The notes beneath the pieces are model-generated. The model did no database searches. It was given only the letters and a program-made list of their open reading frames with translations, and was not told the origin of the DNA. The position numbers were made by a program, and so were the translations under genes. A stretch of 56,725 nt of DNA, from contig JAFEEH010000207.1 in NCBI GenBank assembly GCA_018241185.1, forward strand, positions 1 through 56,725. The letters run 5' to 3'. Shown here in pieces: positions 30,310 through 39,903 of the stretch; within the stretch, counting starts at the first letter, position 1, and each line of letters begins with the position of its first letter. The stretch is from Pseudomonadota bacterium (lineage in GTDB: Bacteria > Pseudomonadota > Gammaproteobacteria > Burkholderiales > Burkholderiaceae_C).

Positions 30310-30349
30310 CCCAAAGAAAAAGCCCGCTTGAGCGGGCTTTTTCTTTGGG
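30310..30349. terminator. Bidirectional terminator between opgH and ruvA
   Basis: A perfect 18-bp stem with loop TTGA. The core AGCCCGC/GCGGGCT is flanked by A-rich and T-rich runs on both sides, so it works for both convergent genes. Confidence 0.9.
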
Positions 30350-30381
30350 GCTCTACGGCGCTCAGTGTGGATGCCGATGCC

Positions 30382-30963
30382 CTATTTGGCCAAGGCCTTG
30401 AGCGCCAGCTTGATGCCCTCGCTCACGCCCACGTCCTTGGGCAGGGTCTTGAGCGTGGCTGCGGCTTCCTTGTCGCTGTAGCCGAGTGCGAGCAGCGCCT
30501 GCAGGATGTCGGCCTGCGCGTCGCTGGCCGGTTGCGCGGAGCCCGAACCGGCACCCAGCGCGTCACCCAGCTTGCCCTTGAGCTCGAGCAGCAGGCGCTC
30601 CGCGGTCTTCTTGCCGATGCCCGGAATCTTGACCAACCGGCCCGCTTCCTGGAGCGACACCGCCTGCGCCAGCTCGTTCACGTTCATGCCCGAGAGCACG
30701 CCCAGCGCCGTACGCGGCCCCACGCCGGCGATCTTGATGAGCTGACGGAACGCCGCCCGCTCGTCGGCCGTGCCGAAGCCGTAGAGGATCTGCGCGTCCT
30801 CTCGCACCACGAAATGCGTGAGCAACGACACCTTCTCGCCCACCTGCGGCAGGTTGTAGAAGGTGCTCATCGGCACGTCGACCTCGTAGCCCACGCCATG
30901 GCAGTCGATGACGACCTGGGGCGGGTTGCGTTCGGAGAGGGTGCCGGTGAGTTTGCCGATCAT
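30382..30963 (-). CDS. ruvA: Holliday junction branch-migration protein RuvA
   Basis: A 193-aa RuvA, which tetramerises on Holliday junctions and recruits the RuvB motor. It begins MIGKLTGTL, has the helix-hairpin-helix segments [11 protein letters not shown] and [14 protein letters not shown], and a C-terminal domain III ([16 protein letters not shown]) that contacts RuvB. It starts 4 bp after the stop of the upstream secreted protease gene, an unusual neighbour. ruvB and ruvC are not in the window. Confidence 0.97.
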   Translation of the reverse strand: MIGKLTGTLSERNPPQVVIDCHGVGYEVDVPMSTFYNLPQVGEKVSLLTHFVVREDAQILYGFGTADERAAFRQLIKIAGVGPRTALGVLSGMNVNELAQAVSLQEAGRLVKIPGIGKKTAERLLLELKGKLGDALGAGSGSAQPASDAQADILQALLALGYSDKEAAATLKTLPKDVGVSEGIKLALKALAK

Positions 30964-30967
30964 GGGA

Positions 30968-33016
30968 TCAAGGGGATGTCCACGCGTAGTAGGCGATGCC
31001 TTCGTCGTGGAACTGGGGGTACTTGGCGATCACGTTCGCCCGTTCGGTACCGCTGATCGTATAGAAGTGCGTCTCGGTCTGGACGTTGTAGAAGCGGTAC
31101 ATGGGCGACGCCGTGCCGCCCGCGCCACCGTTGACATACCAGGCCACGCCCTCATAGGAGAACTGCGCATACTTTGCGCGTACCTGATCGCGTTCCTGGG
31201 CACTCACCGTGAAGAAGTGGGCGCCGGTCTTGGTGTTGTAGAAGCGATAGACCGGCGTCGTGCTCGCACTTTGCGAAGCGTCGGCGTAGAAGCCGATGCC
31301 CTCGTACGAGTACTGCGGGTACTTGGCGCGCACGCTGTCGCGCTCGGCTGTGCTCACCGTGTAGAAGTGGGTTCCGGTCTTCGTGTTGTAGAAGCGATAG
31401 ATCGGCACGTGCGAGCCAGGCGTGGTCGGCGTCGTCGGCGTGGTGGTCGGCGTGCCGCCGAGCCATTGGTAGAGTGCGGCGTTGTACGCCACGTCGAAGC
31501 GGCCGAAGTATTCGTTGTCGTTCGGCGCCGAGCAGGACGAGAAGCCGCCGTACAACTGCCCCACGAGGTAGGGCGTGCCGTTGGTGTTCATGAACAGCCC
31601 GCCGCCGCTGCTGCCACCCAACGTGGTACCGACACTCCAGTTCACGCGCAGGAAGTTGGACGGGGTGGAAAAGATGCATGCGCCGGAGGAATTGAATTGA
31701 GGGCAGGCCGAGATCGGTCCGGTGGACACCCCGCTGCTGTACTGCTGCCAGCCCCCGCCCGGGTTGCTGATGCTGAAGACGGTTTGTGTGCCTGACAAGC
31801 CCCCCGGTGCCGAAGCGGCATAGCGAACCCCAGCGGGCGGCATGCCGTAGAGCCGCAGGAAGCTGGTGTCGGTCTGGCTGCTGTTGTACAGCAGCGCCGC
31901 GCCGGTCTTCGTGCGGATCGCCGCAGGCGAGATCACCGGACTGTTGCAACCGGCCGAGCGATAGAACCAGTAGGTCGCCAGGCTGCTGGCGGAGGTCTGG
32001 GACGAGATGCAGTGGTTCGCGGTCAGCAGGTAGGGCGTACCGGACGACCTGTCATCGTTCATCAGCGTCCCGGTGCAGACGTACGTCCCGCTTCCGAGCT
32101 GGAAATCGAGTTGTGCTACAGCCTGCGAGCTGGCACTCACGCCCTGTTCGCCGAGATAGCAGTTCACATCCTTCGTGCACGACCCCGCCGCCTGCTGGAG
32201 GCTGGCAACGTCCTTGGCATCGAGGTAGATGTGCGACAGCGCAGGCACCGCCACCTCGACCGTGTCCGTGGGCACACCGGGCGGCACCTCGAACTCGACC
32301 GTGACGGCATCGCCGCCCAGGTTGGGCGACCACCAGGTGTGCGCGTCCTCGCCGGTGTCGCCGGCGTCCAGGTTGCGCTGGATCGTGGCCTGGATCTCCT
32401 GGGCCGCCACCTGGTAAGCCTCGTTGCTGCCATCGGTGTGGAAACGCACCAGCCCGCCCAGCGGCAGGCTGTAGACCCGCAGGCCGACGCGCACGCCGAG
32501 CGCGCCTTCCGACTGGAAGCGCAACGCCGCCACCTTGCCGCCGCGGCGCGACGGCCGCCAGTCGAGTTGGGCCGCCACGCGCGCCTGATCGGCGGTGTCC
32601 TGCAACTCACGCCCCGTCCCGATGCGCACCGGCACGGGACCGCTCGTGCTCGCCTTCTGAAGCGGCACGTCCGCGGCGGACAGCACGCCGAGCCGGATCT
32701 GGCGCGCCGGCGGGGCGTCCTGGGCGTCACGGCCCACGAAGGGGGTCACGTCCGTGGTCTGGGCACCGTCGCTGATCCGGCCCTCGATGAGTCGGGTCGG
32801 CTGACTGCCGGCGCCGGCGCCCGCCGAGGTGCCCGCGGGCAGCGTCGCGGCGGGCAAGAACTCTGCGGATGCAGGCTGCGTCGCGGTCGCCGTTTCCGGC
32901 GCCGCGGCCGACTGGGCGACTCCGGCCACGCCACCGCCCCCGGATCCTCCGCCGCAGCCCGCCAGCACCAGCACCGCAGCCAGACCGACTGCCACCCATT
33001 CCCTGCTCGTTCGCAT
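30968..33016 (-). CDS. Secreted trypsin-like serine protease lipoprotein with three C-terminal FYN repeats
   Basis: A 682-aa protein. A lipobox signal peptide (LVLAGC) is followed by a Gly-rich linker, then an all-beta N-terminal region. A chymotrypsin-fold protease of the lysyl-endopeptidase type follows, with TANHCI carrying the catalytic His and GGSSGGG the Ser. The last 130 residues are three tandem ~43-aa repeats, each starting Y-R-F-Y-N-x-x-T-x-x-H-F and ending EG-[IV]-x-[FWY]-Y, of the DUF5648 type seen in secreted bacterial proteins. It probably acts at the cell surface. It lies immediately upstream of ruvA and may have inserted there. Confidence 0.85.
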   Translation of the reverse strand: MRTSREWVAVGLAAVLVLAGCGGGSGGGGVAGVAQSAAAPETATATQPASAEFLPAATLPAGTSAGAGAGSQPTRLIEGRISDGAQTTDVTPFVGRDAQDAPPARQIRLGVLSAADVPLQKASTSGPVPVRIGTGRELQDTADQARVAAQLDWRPSRRGGKVAALRFQSEGALGVRVGLRVYSLPLGGLVRFHTDGSNEAYQVAAQEIQATIQRNLDAGDTGEDAHTWWSPNLGGDAVTVEFEVPPGVPTDTVEVAVPALSHIYLDAKDVASLQQAAGSCTKDVNCYLGEQGVSASSQAVAQLDFQLGSGTYVCTGTLMNDDRSSGTPYLLTANHCISSQTSASSLATYWFYRSAGCNSPVISPAAIRTKTGAALLYNSSQTDTSFLRLYGMPPAGVRYAASAPGGLSGTQTVFSISNPGGGWQQYSSGVSTGPISACPQFNSSGACIFSTPSNFLRVNWSVGTTLGGSSGGGLFMNTNGTPYLVGQLYGGFSSCSAPNDNEYFGRFDVAYNAALYQWLGGTPTTTPTTPTTPGSHVPIYRFYNTKTGTHFYTVSTAERDSVRAKYPQYSYEGIGFYADASQSASTTPVYRFYNTKTGAHFFTVSAQERDQVRAKYAQFSYEGVAWYVNGGAGGTASPMYRFYNVQTETHFYTISGTERANVIAKYPQFHDEGIAYYAWTSP

Positions 33017-33181
33017 GGTTCACTCCCGAAATTCGTCAACCCGGCCGATTCTCGTTCATGAAACAGCTTCTTACATCCTCCATTCGCGGGGATGCGACAG
33101 CGTCGCGCATTGCGTCACACCAACGCGCCGGCCACCGGGTGCCTATCATGCGCAACCTCCAACGCCTGTCTTTGGCCCCCC

Positions 33182-34120
33182 TTGCTCCTCCGCCACACCT
33201 TCACCCCCCCCAACAACACCCGCCTGTCCCACCTGTGCGGCCCGCTGGATGCCCACCTTCGGCAGATCGAGGACGCGCTGGGCGTGAAGATCGCGCACCG
33301 GCACGAGGCTTTCAAGGTCGACGGACCCAAGGCCAAGGCCGAGCGGGCCATGGAAACGCTGCAGGCGCTCTACGAGATCGCGCAGCGGCCGATCGACGCG
33401 GCGGTGGTGCAGCTCACCCTGGCGGGCGACAGCAGCATGGCCGAGGACGAGGACGGCGCGATGACGCTGGCCACCCGGCGCGCCAACCTGCGCGCGCGCA
33501 CGCCCAACCAGAGCGTCTACCTAGACAACATCGCGAACCACGACATCACCTTCGGCATCGGGCCGGCCGGCACGGGCAAGACCTACCTGGCCGTCGCCTG
33601 CGCGGTCGATGCGCTGGAGCGCTCCGCCGTGCAGCGCATTGTGCTCACCCGTCCGGCCGTCGAGGCGGGCGAGCGCCTGGGTTTTCTGCCGGGCGACCTG
33701 ACGCAGAAGGTCGATCCCTACCTGCGCCCGCTGTACGACGCGCTCTACGACTTGATGGGCTTCGAGAAGGTGGCCAAGGCCTTCGAGCGCAACGCGCTGG
33801 AAATCGCGCCGCTGGCCTTCATGCGCGGGCGCACGTTGAACAACGCCTTCGTCATCCTCGACGAGGCGCAGAACACCACGCCCGAGCAGATGAAGATGTT
33901 CCTCACGCGCATCGGCTTCGGCAGCAAGTGCGTGGTCACGGGCGACGTGAGCCAGATCGACCTGCCCAAGACGCAGACCAGCGGCCTGATCGACGCCGAG
34001 CGCGTGCTCAAGCGCGTGCAGGGCCTGGCGTTCACGCACTTCAACAGCGGCGACGTGGTGCGCCACCCGCTGGTGGCGCGGATCGTGGATGCCTACGACG
34101 CCACGCGCAAGCGCCACTGA
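33182..34120 (+). CDS. PhoH-like ATPase
   Basis: About 312 aa. Walker A GPAGTGKT, Walker B VILDEAQN and the arm VLTRPAVEAGERLGFLPGD are all as in the PhoH-like (YbeZ) family, RNA-binding ATPases that work with YbeY in rRNA processing. ybeY follows within 80 bp. The start is uncertain. The family usually begins with LRHTFTPxNNTRLSHLCGP, which favours the TTG at 33182; an in-frame ATG at 33092 would add 30 residues that look non-native. No strong ribosome-binding site is seen at either. Confidence 0.88.
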   Translation: MLLRHTFTPPNNTRLSHLCGPLDAHLRQIEDALGVKIAHRHEAFKVDGPKAKAERAMETLQALYEIAQRPIDAAVVQLTLAGDSSMAEDEDGAMTLATRRANLRARTPNQSVYLDNIANHDITFGIGPAGTGKTYLAVACAVDALERSAVQRIVLTRPAVEAGERLGFLPGDLTQKVDPYLRPLYDALYDLMGFEKVAKAFERNALEIAPLAFMRGRTLNNAFVILDEAQNTTPEQMKMFLTRIGFGSKCVVTGDVSQIDLPKTQTSGLIDAERVLKRVQGLAFTHFNSGDVVRHPLVARIVDAYDATRKRH

Positions 34121-34130
34121 GGCTGCGGTT

Positions 34131-34182
34131 GCTATGCAATTGATAGCTACCCGCGCAGGCAGGACGGGCGCTGGCGCCCTTT
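34131..34182 (+). repeat. Dispersed ATAGCTGC repeat, copy 5
   Basis: TTGATAGCTACCCGCGC followed by GGACGGGCGCTGGCG, in the gap between the phoH-like gene and ybeY. Confidence 0.7.
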
Positions 34183-34198
34183 TCTCTTCGAAAGTGCC

Positions 34199-34666
34199 TT
34201 GACCGTGGCGTTGCCCGACCTGTCCCTGTCGCTGCAGTTCGGCCGCTTCGACGGTGTCGCCCGGCACCGCGCCGCGCTGCCGCGGCACCGCGTGGCGCGC
34301 TGCATCCGCCATGCGCTGGCGCTGCCCGGCGAGCTGACGGTGCGCATCGTCGATGCGGAGGAAGGCCAGCGCCTGAACCGCGAGTTTCGCGGCAAGGACT
34401 ACGCCACCAACGTTCTGACCTTCGACTACGCGCAGTCACCGATGGTCATGGCCGATCTGGTGCTGTGCGCGCCCGTCGTCGCGCGCGAAGCCAGCGAACT
34501 GCGGATCACGCTCGCCAACCATTACGCCCACCTGCTGGTGCACGGCACGCTGCACGCGCAAGGCTGGGACCACGAGACCGGCGAGGCCGACGCCGAAGCC
34601 ATGGAAGCGCGCGAGATCGAGATCCTGGCCGGCCTCGGCGTGCGCAACCCCTACCGACAGCGCTGA
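34199..34666 (+). CDS. ybeY: Endoribonuclease YbeY
   Basis: A 155-aa metalloprotein needed for 16S rRNA 3'-end maturation and ribosome quality control. The zinc signature H-x3-H-x5-H is in [12 protein letters not shown], with [18 protein letters not shown] upstream as usual. There is no ATG; a TTG at 34199 or a GTG at 34205 are the possible starts. Pairing with the phoH-like gene upstream is standard. Confidence 0.93.
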   Translation: MTVALPDLSLSLQFGRFDGVARHRAALPRHRVARCIRHALALPGELTVRIVDAEEGQRLNREFRGKDYATNVLTFDYAQSPMVMADLVLCAPVVAREASELRITLANHYAHLLVHGTLHAQGWDHETGEADAEAMEAREIEILAGLGVRNPYRQR

Positions 34667-34672
34667 GACGCC

Positions 34673-35299
34673 GTGGCCGACGACCCGGGCGACGGCCCCG
34701 ACGACTGGCTGCCGCGCTGGCTCCCCTTGCTGAAGGCCAGCGCCGCCGACGCCGCCGGCGCCCCGGTGCTCGAGCTGGGCTGCGGACCCGGCCGCGACAC
34801 GGCCATGCTGGTCGGCGCCGGGCTGTCGGTCGTCGCCCTCGAACTCTCGACCGCACGGCTGGACGAAGCCCGGCAACGCGTGCCCGCCGGTGCGAGCTTC
34901 CACACGCAGGACATCCGCGCCCCCTTCCCGCTCGACGCGTCGTCGGGCCGTGCCGGTGCGGTGCTGGCGAGCCTGTCCCTGCACTACTTCGACTGGCCCG
35001 AGAAGCTGCGGCTGGTGGCGCGCATCCGCCAGACGCTGCAGCCCGGCGGCCTGCTGGTGTGCCGGCTGAACTCGGTGCATGACCTGCACCACGGCGCGCA
35101 GGCCGGCACGCCCATCGACGCGGCGGACCCGCTCTTCGTGCATGTCGACGGCTGGGACAAGCGCTTCTTCGACCGGCCGCAGGTCGAGGCGCTGTTCGCC
35201 CGCGGCTGGCATTGGCATCACCTCGAAGAACGCACGGTGATGCGCTACCGCCTGCCCAAGGTCCTGTGGGAGGCCGTGCTCACGCGCGACGGCGACTAG
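34673..35299 (+). CDS. Class I SAM-dependent methyltransferase
   Basis: A 208-aa methyltransferase starting at GTG. Motif I is LELGCGPGRDTAML, motif II is VALELS, and TQDIRAPFP and ASLSLHYFDW follow at the expected positions. The substrate is unknown. It begins 6 bp after ybeY and probably shares its transcript. The stop codon lies immediately at the edge of a 263-bp inverted-repeat element. Confidence 0.82.
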   Translation: MADDPGDGPDDWLPRWLPLLKASAADAAGAPVLELGCGPGRDTAMLVGAGLSVVALELSTARLDEARQRVPAGASFHTQDIRAPFPLDASSGRAGAVLASLSLHYFDWPEKLRLVARIRQTLQPGGLLVCRLNSVHDLHHGAQAGTPIDAADPLFVHVDGWDKRFFDRPQVEALFARGWHWHHLEERTVMRYRLPKVLWEAVLTRDGD

Positions 35300-35561
35300 G
35301 GCCAGTTAACGCTATGCAAGGGGATCGCGTTGCCTCGCCCAGGGGCTGGATGCAAGGCGCCTGCGCGCAGCAAGGCCGAGGCCTTGCAAGCGCGGGCAAC
35401 GCCGCAGACGGCCCCTGGGCGCAGCAACCCGAAGGGAAGCTCATCACAGCCCGCCCCTCGGCGTTGCGCTCCTTGTGCGTGTGCACACACGCACGGCGTC
35501 GCGCGCCTTGATGGGCGGCTGTGATGAGCTTCGCGACCCCTTGCATAGCGTCAACAGGCCC
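35299..35561. repeat. 263-bp non-coding element with 25-bp terminal inverted repeats (MITE-like)
   Basis: The ends are nearly perfect inverted repeats (35299-35323 and 35537-35561; core CGCTATGCAAGGGG; two mismatches). Inside is a second inverted pair around AGCTCATCACAGC (35436-35456 and 35513-35532) and a GTGCGTGTGCACACACGCAC near-palindrome. No credible gene is present. It fills the gap between the methyltransferase and dtd. Confidence 0.65.
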
Positions 35562-35571
35562 TAAGCCCCGA

Positions 35572-35625
35572 ACCGGGCTGCAGCGCCCGTCCCGCTTGCG
35601 CGAGCAGCTATGAAATCTGTAGCGG
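35572..35625 (-). repeat. Dispersed ATAGCTGC repeat, copy 6 (overlaps the dtd stop)
   Basis: GGGCTGCAGCGCCCGTCC then TTGCGCGAGCAGCTATGAAAT. The last codons and stop of dtd lie inside it. Confidence 0.75.
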
Positions 35626-36138
35626 GATGGTGACCGGCCCGTCGTTCACCAGATGCACCTTCATGTCGGCCGCGAAGATGCCGGTCGCCACGTCGGGATG
35701 CGCGGCGCGGGCCTGCGCCACGAACAGGTCGTAGAGCCGGCGCGCGTCGTCGGGCGGCGCCGCGCCGGTGAAGCTGGGCCGGTTGCCGCCGCTCACGTCG
35801 GCGGCCAGCGTGAACTGGCTCACCAGCAGCAGGCCGCCGCCCACGTCCTGCACGCTGCGGTTCATCTTGCCCGAACTGACAGCCCCCCGGCTCGCCACTG
35901 CGTGTGCTTCGCCACCCCCCGAGGGGGAGGCGCTGCCGCCTTGGGGCGGCCCGGCGGCGACAGCCTCATCACTGAAGATCCGCAGCCTCAGGATCTTGCC
36001 CAGCAGGCGCTCGCCGGCGGCCTCGGTGTCGCCCCGCTCGGCGCACACCAGCACCAGCAGGCCATGGCCGATGCGCCCGACCACCTCGCCGTCGACCTCC
36101 ACGCGCGCCTCGCTCACGCGCTGCAGCACGGCCTTCAT
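35608..36138 (-). CDS. dtd: D-aminoacyl-tRNA deacylase with a ~30-residue insert
   Basis: A 176-aa Dtd, which removes D-amino acids mischarged onto tRNA. Start [18 protein letters not shown], the active-site VSQFTLAAD and NRPSF, and the late GPVTIPLQ are canonical. The family is usually about 145 aa. The excess lies between LRIFSDEA and [11 protein letters not shown], where about 30 residues rich in Gly, Ser, Ala and Pro have been added in frame. The inserted DNA (about 35878-35968) is a GC-rich, palindromic-looking segment. Start overlaps the CDF transporter stop (ATGA). Confidence 0.93.
   Translation of the reverse strand: MKAVLQRVSEARVEVDGEVVGRIGHGLLVLVCAERGDTEAAGERLLGKILRLRIFSDEAVAAGPPQGGSASPSGGGEAHAVASRGAVSSGKMNRSVQDVGGGLLLVSQFTLAADVSGGNRPSFTGAAPPDDARRLYDLFVAQARAAHPDVATGIFAADMKVHLVNDGPVTIPLQIS
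35878..35968 (-). repeat. In-frame GC-rich insert within dtd
   Basis: Encodes the extra ~30 residues of Dtd. It contains CCCCCCGAGGGGG and CCGCCTTGGGGCGG, both self-complementary. A 16-nt part (AGCGCCTCCCCCTCGG) also occurs, in the same frame, in the N-terminal extension of the MidA-like gene, suggesting a mobile or repeated sequence. Confidence 0.55.
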
Positions 36139-37070
36139 GCCGCACCTCCGCCACCCGCCTCGGTCCGCGCATGGCCGTCGAGCTGCACCGCGCGCGCCTC
36201 CATGGTCAGCGGCAGCAGTTGCAGGGTGACGCGCAGGCCGGGCACGGCGTCCATCAGCGCCTGCTCCACGCCGTCGCGCAGCGCGGCCGCGCGCTGCAGC
36301 GACCAGTCGCCCGGCACGTGCATGTGCAGGTCGGCGAAGCGGCGCTGCCCGGCGCGGCGCGTGATGATGTCGTCGAAGCGCAGCTGCGGCCCTTCGGGCA
36401 CGCGGGCGACGAAGCGCGCCAGCGCGGCGTGCAGGGCCTCCTGCGCCTCGGGTTCCAGTGCCTGGTCCATCAGGCCCTGGCTCGAGCGCCACACCAGGTG
36501 CGCGCCCTCGCGCACGATGTTCAGCGCCACGCCCAGCGCCAGCACCGAGTCCAGCCACAGCCACCCCGTGGCCAGCACGGCCAGCAGCCCGACGACCACG
36601 GCGGCCGAGGTCCACACGTCCGCCATCAGGTGGCGACCGTCGGCCTCCAGCGCGATCGAGCGATGCTCCTTGGCGGCGCGGAACAGCAGGAAGGCCAGGC
36701 CGGCGTTGAAGGCCGAGCTCACGATCGACAGCGCCAGGCCCCAGCCCAGTTGCTCCAGCGGGTGCGGGTGGATCAGGCGGTCGATGGCGGCCCAGCCGAT
36801 CGCCACCGCGGCGCCGATGATCAGGATGCCTTCGAAGCCGGAGGAGAAGTACTCCGCCTTGTGGTGGCCGTAAGGATGCTCGTCGTCGGCCGGTCGGGTG
36901 GCGATGGTCACCATGCCGAGCGCGAACACCGCGCTCGCCAGGTTGACGAAGGACTCCATCGCGTCGGAGATCAGGCCCATCGAATGCGTGATGTACCCGG
37001 CCCAGCCCTTGAGCACGATGGTGACGAGCGCCACGACCACCGACAGGCGCAGCAGCGCCTTCGGGCTCAT
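36135..37070 (-). CDS. Cation diffusion facilitator family transporter
   Basis: A 311-aa CDF antiporter that exports divalent metals (Zn, Fe, Co, Mn or Cd) against protons. Six TM helices; metal-site motifs [12 protein letters not shown] in TM2 and HLMADVWTS in TM5, [13 protein letters not shown] in the loop. A C-terminal cytosolic domain ([16 protein letters not shown]) is typical. Metal specificity is not evident. It is coupled to dtd by an ATGA overlap. Confidence 0.92.
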   Translation of the reverse strand: MSPKALLRLSVVVALVTIVLKGWAGYITHSMGLISDAMESFVNLASAVFALGMVTIATRPADDEHPYGHHKAEYFSSGFEGILIIGAAVAIGWAAIDRLIHPHPLEQLGWGLALSIVSSAFNAGLAFLLFRAAKEHRSIALEADGRHLMADVWTSAAVVVGLLAVLATGWLWLDSVLALGVALNIVREGAHLVWRSSQGLMDQALEPEAQEALHAALARFVARVPEGPQLRFDDIITRRAGQRRFADLHMHVPGDWSLQRAAALRDGVEQALMDAVPGLRVTLQLLPLTMEARAVQLDGHARTEAGGGGAA

Positions 37071-37217
37071 GGAAGTGCGCGGAGCGGATGAAGGAACGGA
37101 CGGCACGGCAGCCTGTGGTGCGGGAGGGGACGGGCCGCGGATTATCCGGCCCCCGCCGCGCCGCCAGGGCGCCTCGCGTACCATTGCGCCCCTCTCGGCT
37201 TCCCCTGGAGACACCGC

Positions 37218-37745
37218 ATGTCTTTCCGCCTGTTGCCTGGCCTCGCCGTCTGCGCGCTGCTCCTGGCCAGCGCGGCGGCCGGGGCGCAGACCGCGCCCGC
37301 CGCTGCCACCACGCCCCCCGCGGTCGCCACGCCTGCACCTGCAGCCGCACCGGCCGCCGATGTGCACGCCGGCTTCATCAAGTCCGTGCAGGGAGAAGTC
37401 CACGTGCTCAGCGCCGGCGGCGACACGCGGCTGGCCAAGCCGGGCGACCGCGTCTCGCCCATCGACCGCATCTCCACCGGCCCCGCCAGCGCCGCCAGCC
37501 TGGTGCTGCGCGACGGCACGGCACTGGTCCTCGGCCCCGATTCGCGGCTGGATCTCAAGCAGTTCCATTTCGACTCGACCACGCAGGACGGCGGGCTGCT
37601 CGTCTCGCTGCTGCGCGGCTCGCTGCGCATGGTCAGCGGCCTGATCGGCAAGACCAACCCCGACGCGGTGCGCGTGGACACGCAGACCGCCACCATCGGC
37701 ATCCGCGGCACGGACTTCATCGTCACGGCCGACGCCCAGCCGTGA
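37218..37745 (+). CDS. FecR-domain periplasmic protein
   Basis: A 175-aa secreted protein: Sec signal peptide ending AAGAQ, a 30-residue Ala/Pro linker, then a FecR-type beta domain ([51 protein letters not shown]). Stand-alone proteins like this usually accompany OmpA-like or adenylate/guanylate-cyclase genes. It overlaps the next gene (TGATG) and so probably forms a unit with the OmpA-like lipoprotein. Confidence 0.82.
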   Translation: MSFRLLPGLAVCALLLASAAAGAQTAPAAATTPPAVATPAPAAAPAADVHAGFIKSVQGEVHVLSAGGDTRLAKPGDRVSPIDRISTGPASAASLVLRDGTALVLGPDSRLDLKQFHFDSTTQDGGLLVSLLRGSLRMVSGLIGKTNPDAVRVDTQTATIGIRGTDFIVTADAQP

Positions 37746-38356
37746 TGACGATGCGCCGCCGAATCGCCCTGGCCGCAGGCTGCGCCCTCGCCGTGCTGCT
37801 GGGTGCCTGTTCGACGCCGGCCACGCGGGTGGTGCTGCTGCCGCAGGCCGACGGCCGGCCGTCGGCCGTGGTGGTGCGGGCCAAGGGCGGCGAGCAGACG
37901 CTCGACAAGCCCTACCAGCGCGCCACTGCGGCTGTCGGCGCCACCGGTGCGCCGGTGGTCGATGCAGCCGACCCGGCCCAGGTCCGCAGGGACAACGCCA
38001 CCCTGTTCGACCTGATGCCGCCGGGGCCGCAGCGCTACACCGTCTACTTCGACGCCGGCGGCACGGTCCTGACCGAAGCCTCGCAGCGCACGCTGCAGGA
38101 AATGCTGGCGGCGGCGGCCGCCCGGCCGGGGGCCGACATCGTGGTCACCGGCCACACCGACACGGTCGGCACCGGGCCGCAGAACGACCTGCTCTCGCGG
38201 CGCCGCGCTGAGGAGCTGCGGCAGCTCCTGATCCAGCGCGGTTTTCCGGGCCAGCGCATCGAGGCGGCGGGCCGCGGCGAGCGCGACCTGGCCGTGCCGA
38301 CGGCCGACGAGGTCGACGAACCGCGCAACCGCCGCGTGACGATCGAGGTGCGCTGA
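37745..38356 (+). CDS. OmpA-family lipoprotein
   Basis: A 203-aa outer-membrane lipoprotein. Lipobox LLGAC, a short N-terminal region, then a C-terminal OmpA/Pal peptidoglycan-binding domain (YTVYFDAGGTVLTE, VTGHTDTVGT, LSRRRAEELR, GRGERD, NRRVTIEV). It should link the outer membrane to the cell wall. Start at the ATG overlapping the FecR-protein stop; an ATG two codons later is also possible. Confidence 0.88.
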   Translation: MTMRRRIALAAGCALAVLLGACSTPATRVVLLPQADGRPSAVVVRAKGGEQTLDKPYQRATAAVGATGAPVVDAADPAQVRRDNATLFDLMPPGPQRYTVYFDAGGTVLTEASQRTLQEMLAAAAARPGADIVVTGHTDTVGTGPQNDLLSRRRAEELRQLLIQRGFPGQRIEAAGRGERDLAVPTADEVDEPRNRRVTIEVR

Positions 38357-38378
38357 GCACGTCCGTGGCACGCGCCGC

Positions 38379-38412
38379 ATGACAGAAGGGGCCCGAGGGC
38401 CCCTTTTGTCAT
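38379..38412. terminator. Bidirectional terminator
   Basis: A 16-bp stem with one mismatch (ACAGAAGGGGCCC/GGGCCCCTTTTGT) between the convergent OmpA-like gene and tyrS. Confidence 0.8.
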
Positions 38413-38423
38413 TCACGCCGAAT

Positions 38424-38488
38424 TTTTTGAATGAAATCGGGCTCCAGCGCCCGTCCTGCCTGCGCGAGCAGCTATCAAAAGATGAGCA
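38424..38488 (-). repeat. Dispersed ATAGCTGC repeat, copy 7
   Basis: CGGGCTCCAGCGCCCGTCC then TGCGCGAGCAGCTATCAAAA, between the terminator and the end of tyrS. Confidence 0.8.
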
Positions 38489-38509
38489 ACTCGCGCGGTT
38501 CGCCAGAAA

Positions 38510-39742
38510 TCATGCGAGGTGCACGCGCGCGAACTTGCGCTTGCCCACCTGCACCACGTAGCTGCCGGCGCCCAGCTTCAGGCCTTTGTCGCTCACCACG
38601 GCCGAATCGATGCGCACCCCGCCGCCGTCGATCAGGCGGTTGCCCTCCGAGGTCGAGGGCGCGAGATTGGCTTGCTTGAGCAGCTGTGCAATGCCCAGCG
38701 GCGCGCCCGACAGCGTCACTTCGGGAATCTCGTCCGGCACGCCGCCCTTGCTGCGGTGGATGAAGTCCTGCTCGGCCGCTTCGGCTGCCTGCGCGCTGTG
38801 GAAGCGCGCCGTCAGCTCCTTGGCCAGCAGCACCTTGGCGTCCTTGGGGTTGCGCCCGCCCGCCACCTCGGCCTTCAGCGCGGCGATCTCCTCCAGCGAG
38901 CGGAAGGACAGCAGCGTGTACCACTTCCACATCAGCTCGTCGGAGATCGACAGCGTCTTGGCGAACATGGTGTTCGCGTCCTCGCCGATGCCGATGTAGT
39001 TGTTCTTGCTCTTCGACATCTTCTCGACGCCGTCAAGGCCCTCCAGCAGCGGCATGGTCAGGATGCACTGCGGCTCCTGGCCGTACTCCTGCTGCAGGTG
39101 CCGGCCCACCAGCAGGTTGAACTTCTGGTCGGTGCCGCCGAGCTCGAGGTCGCTCTTGAGCGCCACCGAGTCGTAGCCCTGCATCAGCGGGTAGAGGAAT
39201 TCGTGGACGGAGATCGACTGGCCGGCCTTGAAGCGCTTGTTGAAGTCGTCGCGCTCCATCATGCGGGCCACCGTGTACTTGGCGGCCAGCTGGATCATGC
39301 CGCGCGCGCCCAGCGGGTCGCTCCATTCGGAGTTGTAGCGGATCTCGGTCTTGGATTCGTCCAGCACCAGCTTGGCCTGGGCGAAGTAGGTTTCGGCGTT
39401 GGCGCGGATCTGCTCGGCCGTGAGCGGCGGCCGGGTGGTGTTGCGGCCCGACGGATCGCCGATCAGGCTGGTGAAGTCGCCGATCAGGAAGATCACCGTG
39501 TGCCCCAGGTCCTGGAGCTGGCGCATCTTGTTCAGGACCACGGTGTGGCCGAAGTGGATGTCCGGCGCCGTCGGGTCCAGGCCCAGCTTGATGCGCAGCG
39601 GCTGGCCGGTGGCCTCCGCGCGCTGGAGCTTCTTCACCCACTCGTCCTGCGGAAGCAGTTCGTCAGCGCCGCGGAGAGAAATTTCTAGCGCGCGTCCTAC
39701 ACCATCCGACGGCGGCCGACCAGTAACAAACTCGGGATTCAT
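38510..39742 (-). CDS. tyrS: Tyrosyl-tRNA synthetase
   Basis: A 410-aa class I aminoacyl-tRNA synthetase. HIGH-type motif [19 protein letters not shown] near residue 240, and a C-terminal S4 RNA-binding domain ([15 protein letters not shown]). The HFGH plus KMSKS form marks the TyrZ-like branch. The gene reads toward the OmpA-like gene and shares an upstream region with the M23 peptidase gene. Confidence 0.96.
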   Translation of the reverse strand: MNPEFVTGRPPSDGVGRALEISLRGADELLPQDEWVKKLQRAEATGQPLRIKLGLDPTAPDIHFGHTVVLNKMRQLQDLGHTVIFLIGDFTSLIGDPSGRNTTRPPLTAEQIRANAETYFAQAKLVLDESKTEIRYNSEWSDPLGARGMIQLAAKYTVARMMERDDFNKRFKAGQSISVHEFLYPLMQGYDSVALKSDLELGGTDQKFNLLVGRHLQQEYGQEPQCILTMPLLEGLDGVEKMSKSKNNYIGIGEDANTMFAKTLSISDELMWKWYTLLSFRSLEEIAALKAEVAGGRNPKDAKVLLAKELTARFHSAQAAEAAEQDFIHRSKGGVPDEIPEVTLSGAPLGIAQLLKQANLAPSTSEGNRLIDGGGVRIDSAVVSDKGLKLGAGSYVVQVGKRKFARVHLA

Positions 39743-39903
39743 TTGGATTTTTGTGGGGAAAGCAACGACCGAAAGCTATACTCCGGCCGGTTTCTTGAGC
39801 GCTGCATTCTAAGCGCCGCTCCTTTTTCGCCCCGCCTGAAGACCTTCGTTGGCCCGCAACTTGCTGGCACAGGCGGTCGCCGAACCCGAGCTGGATTTCT
39901 GAG

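Noticed and set aside
33092-33181. ATG at 33092 as start of the PhoH-like protein
   Set aside because: The additional 30 residues (Cys/Arg-rich) do not look like the family, whose start aligns with the TTG at 33182; kept only as an alternative.
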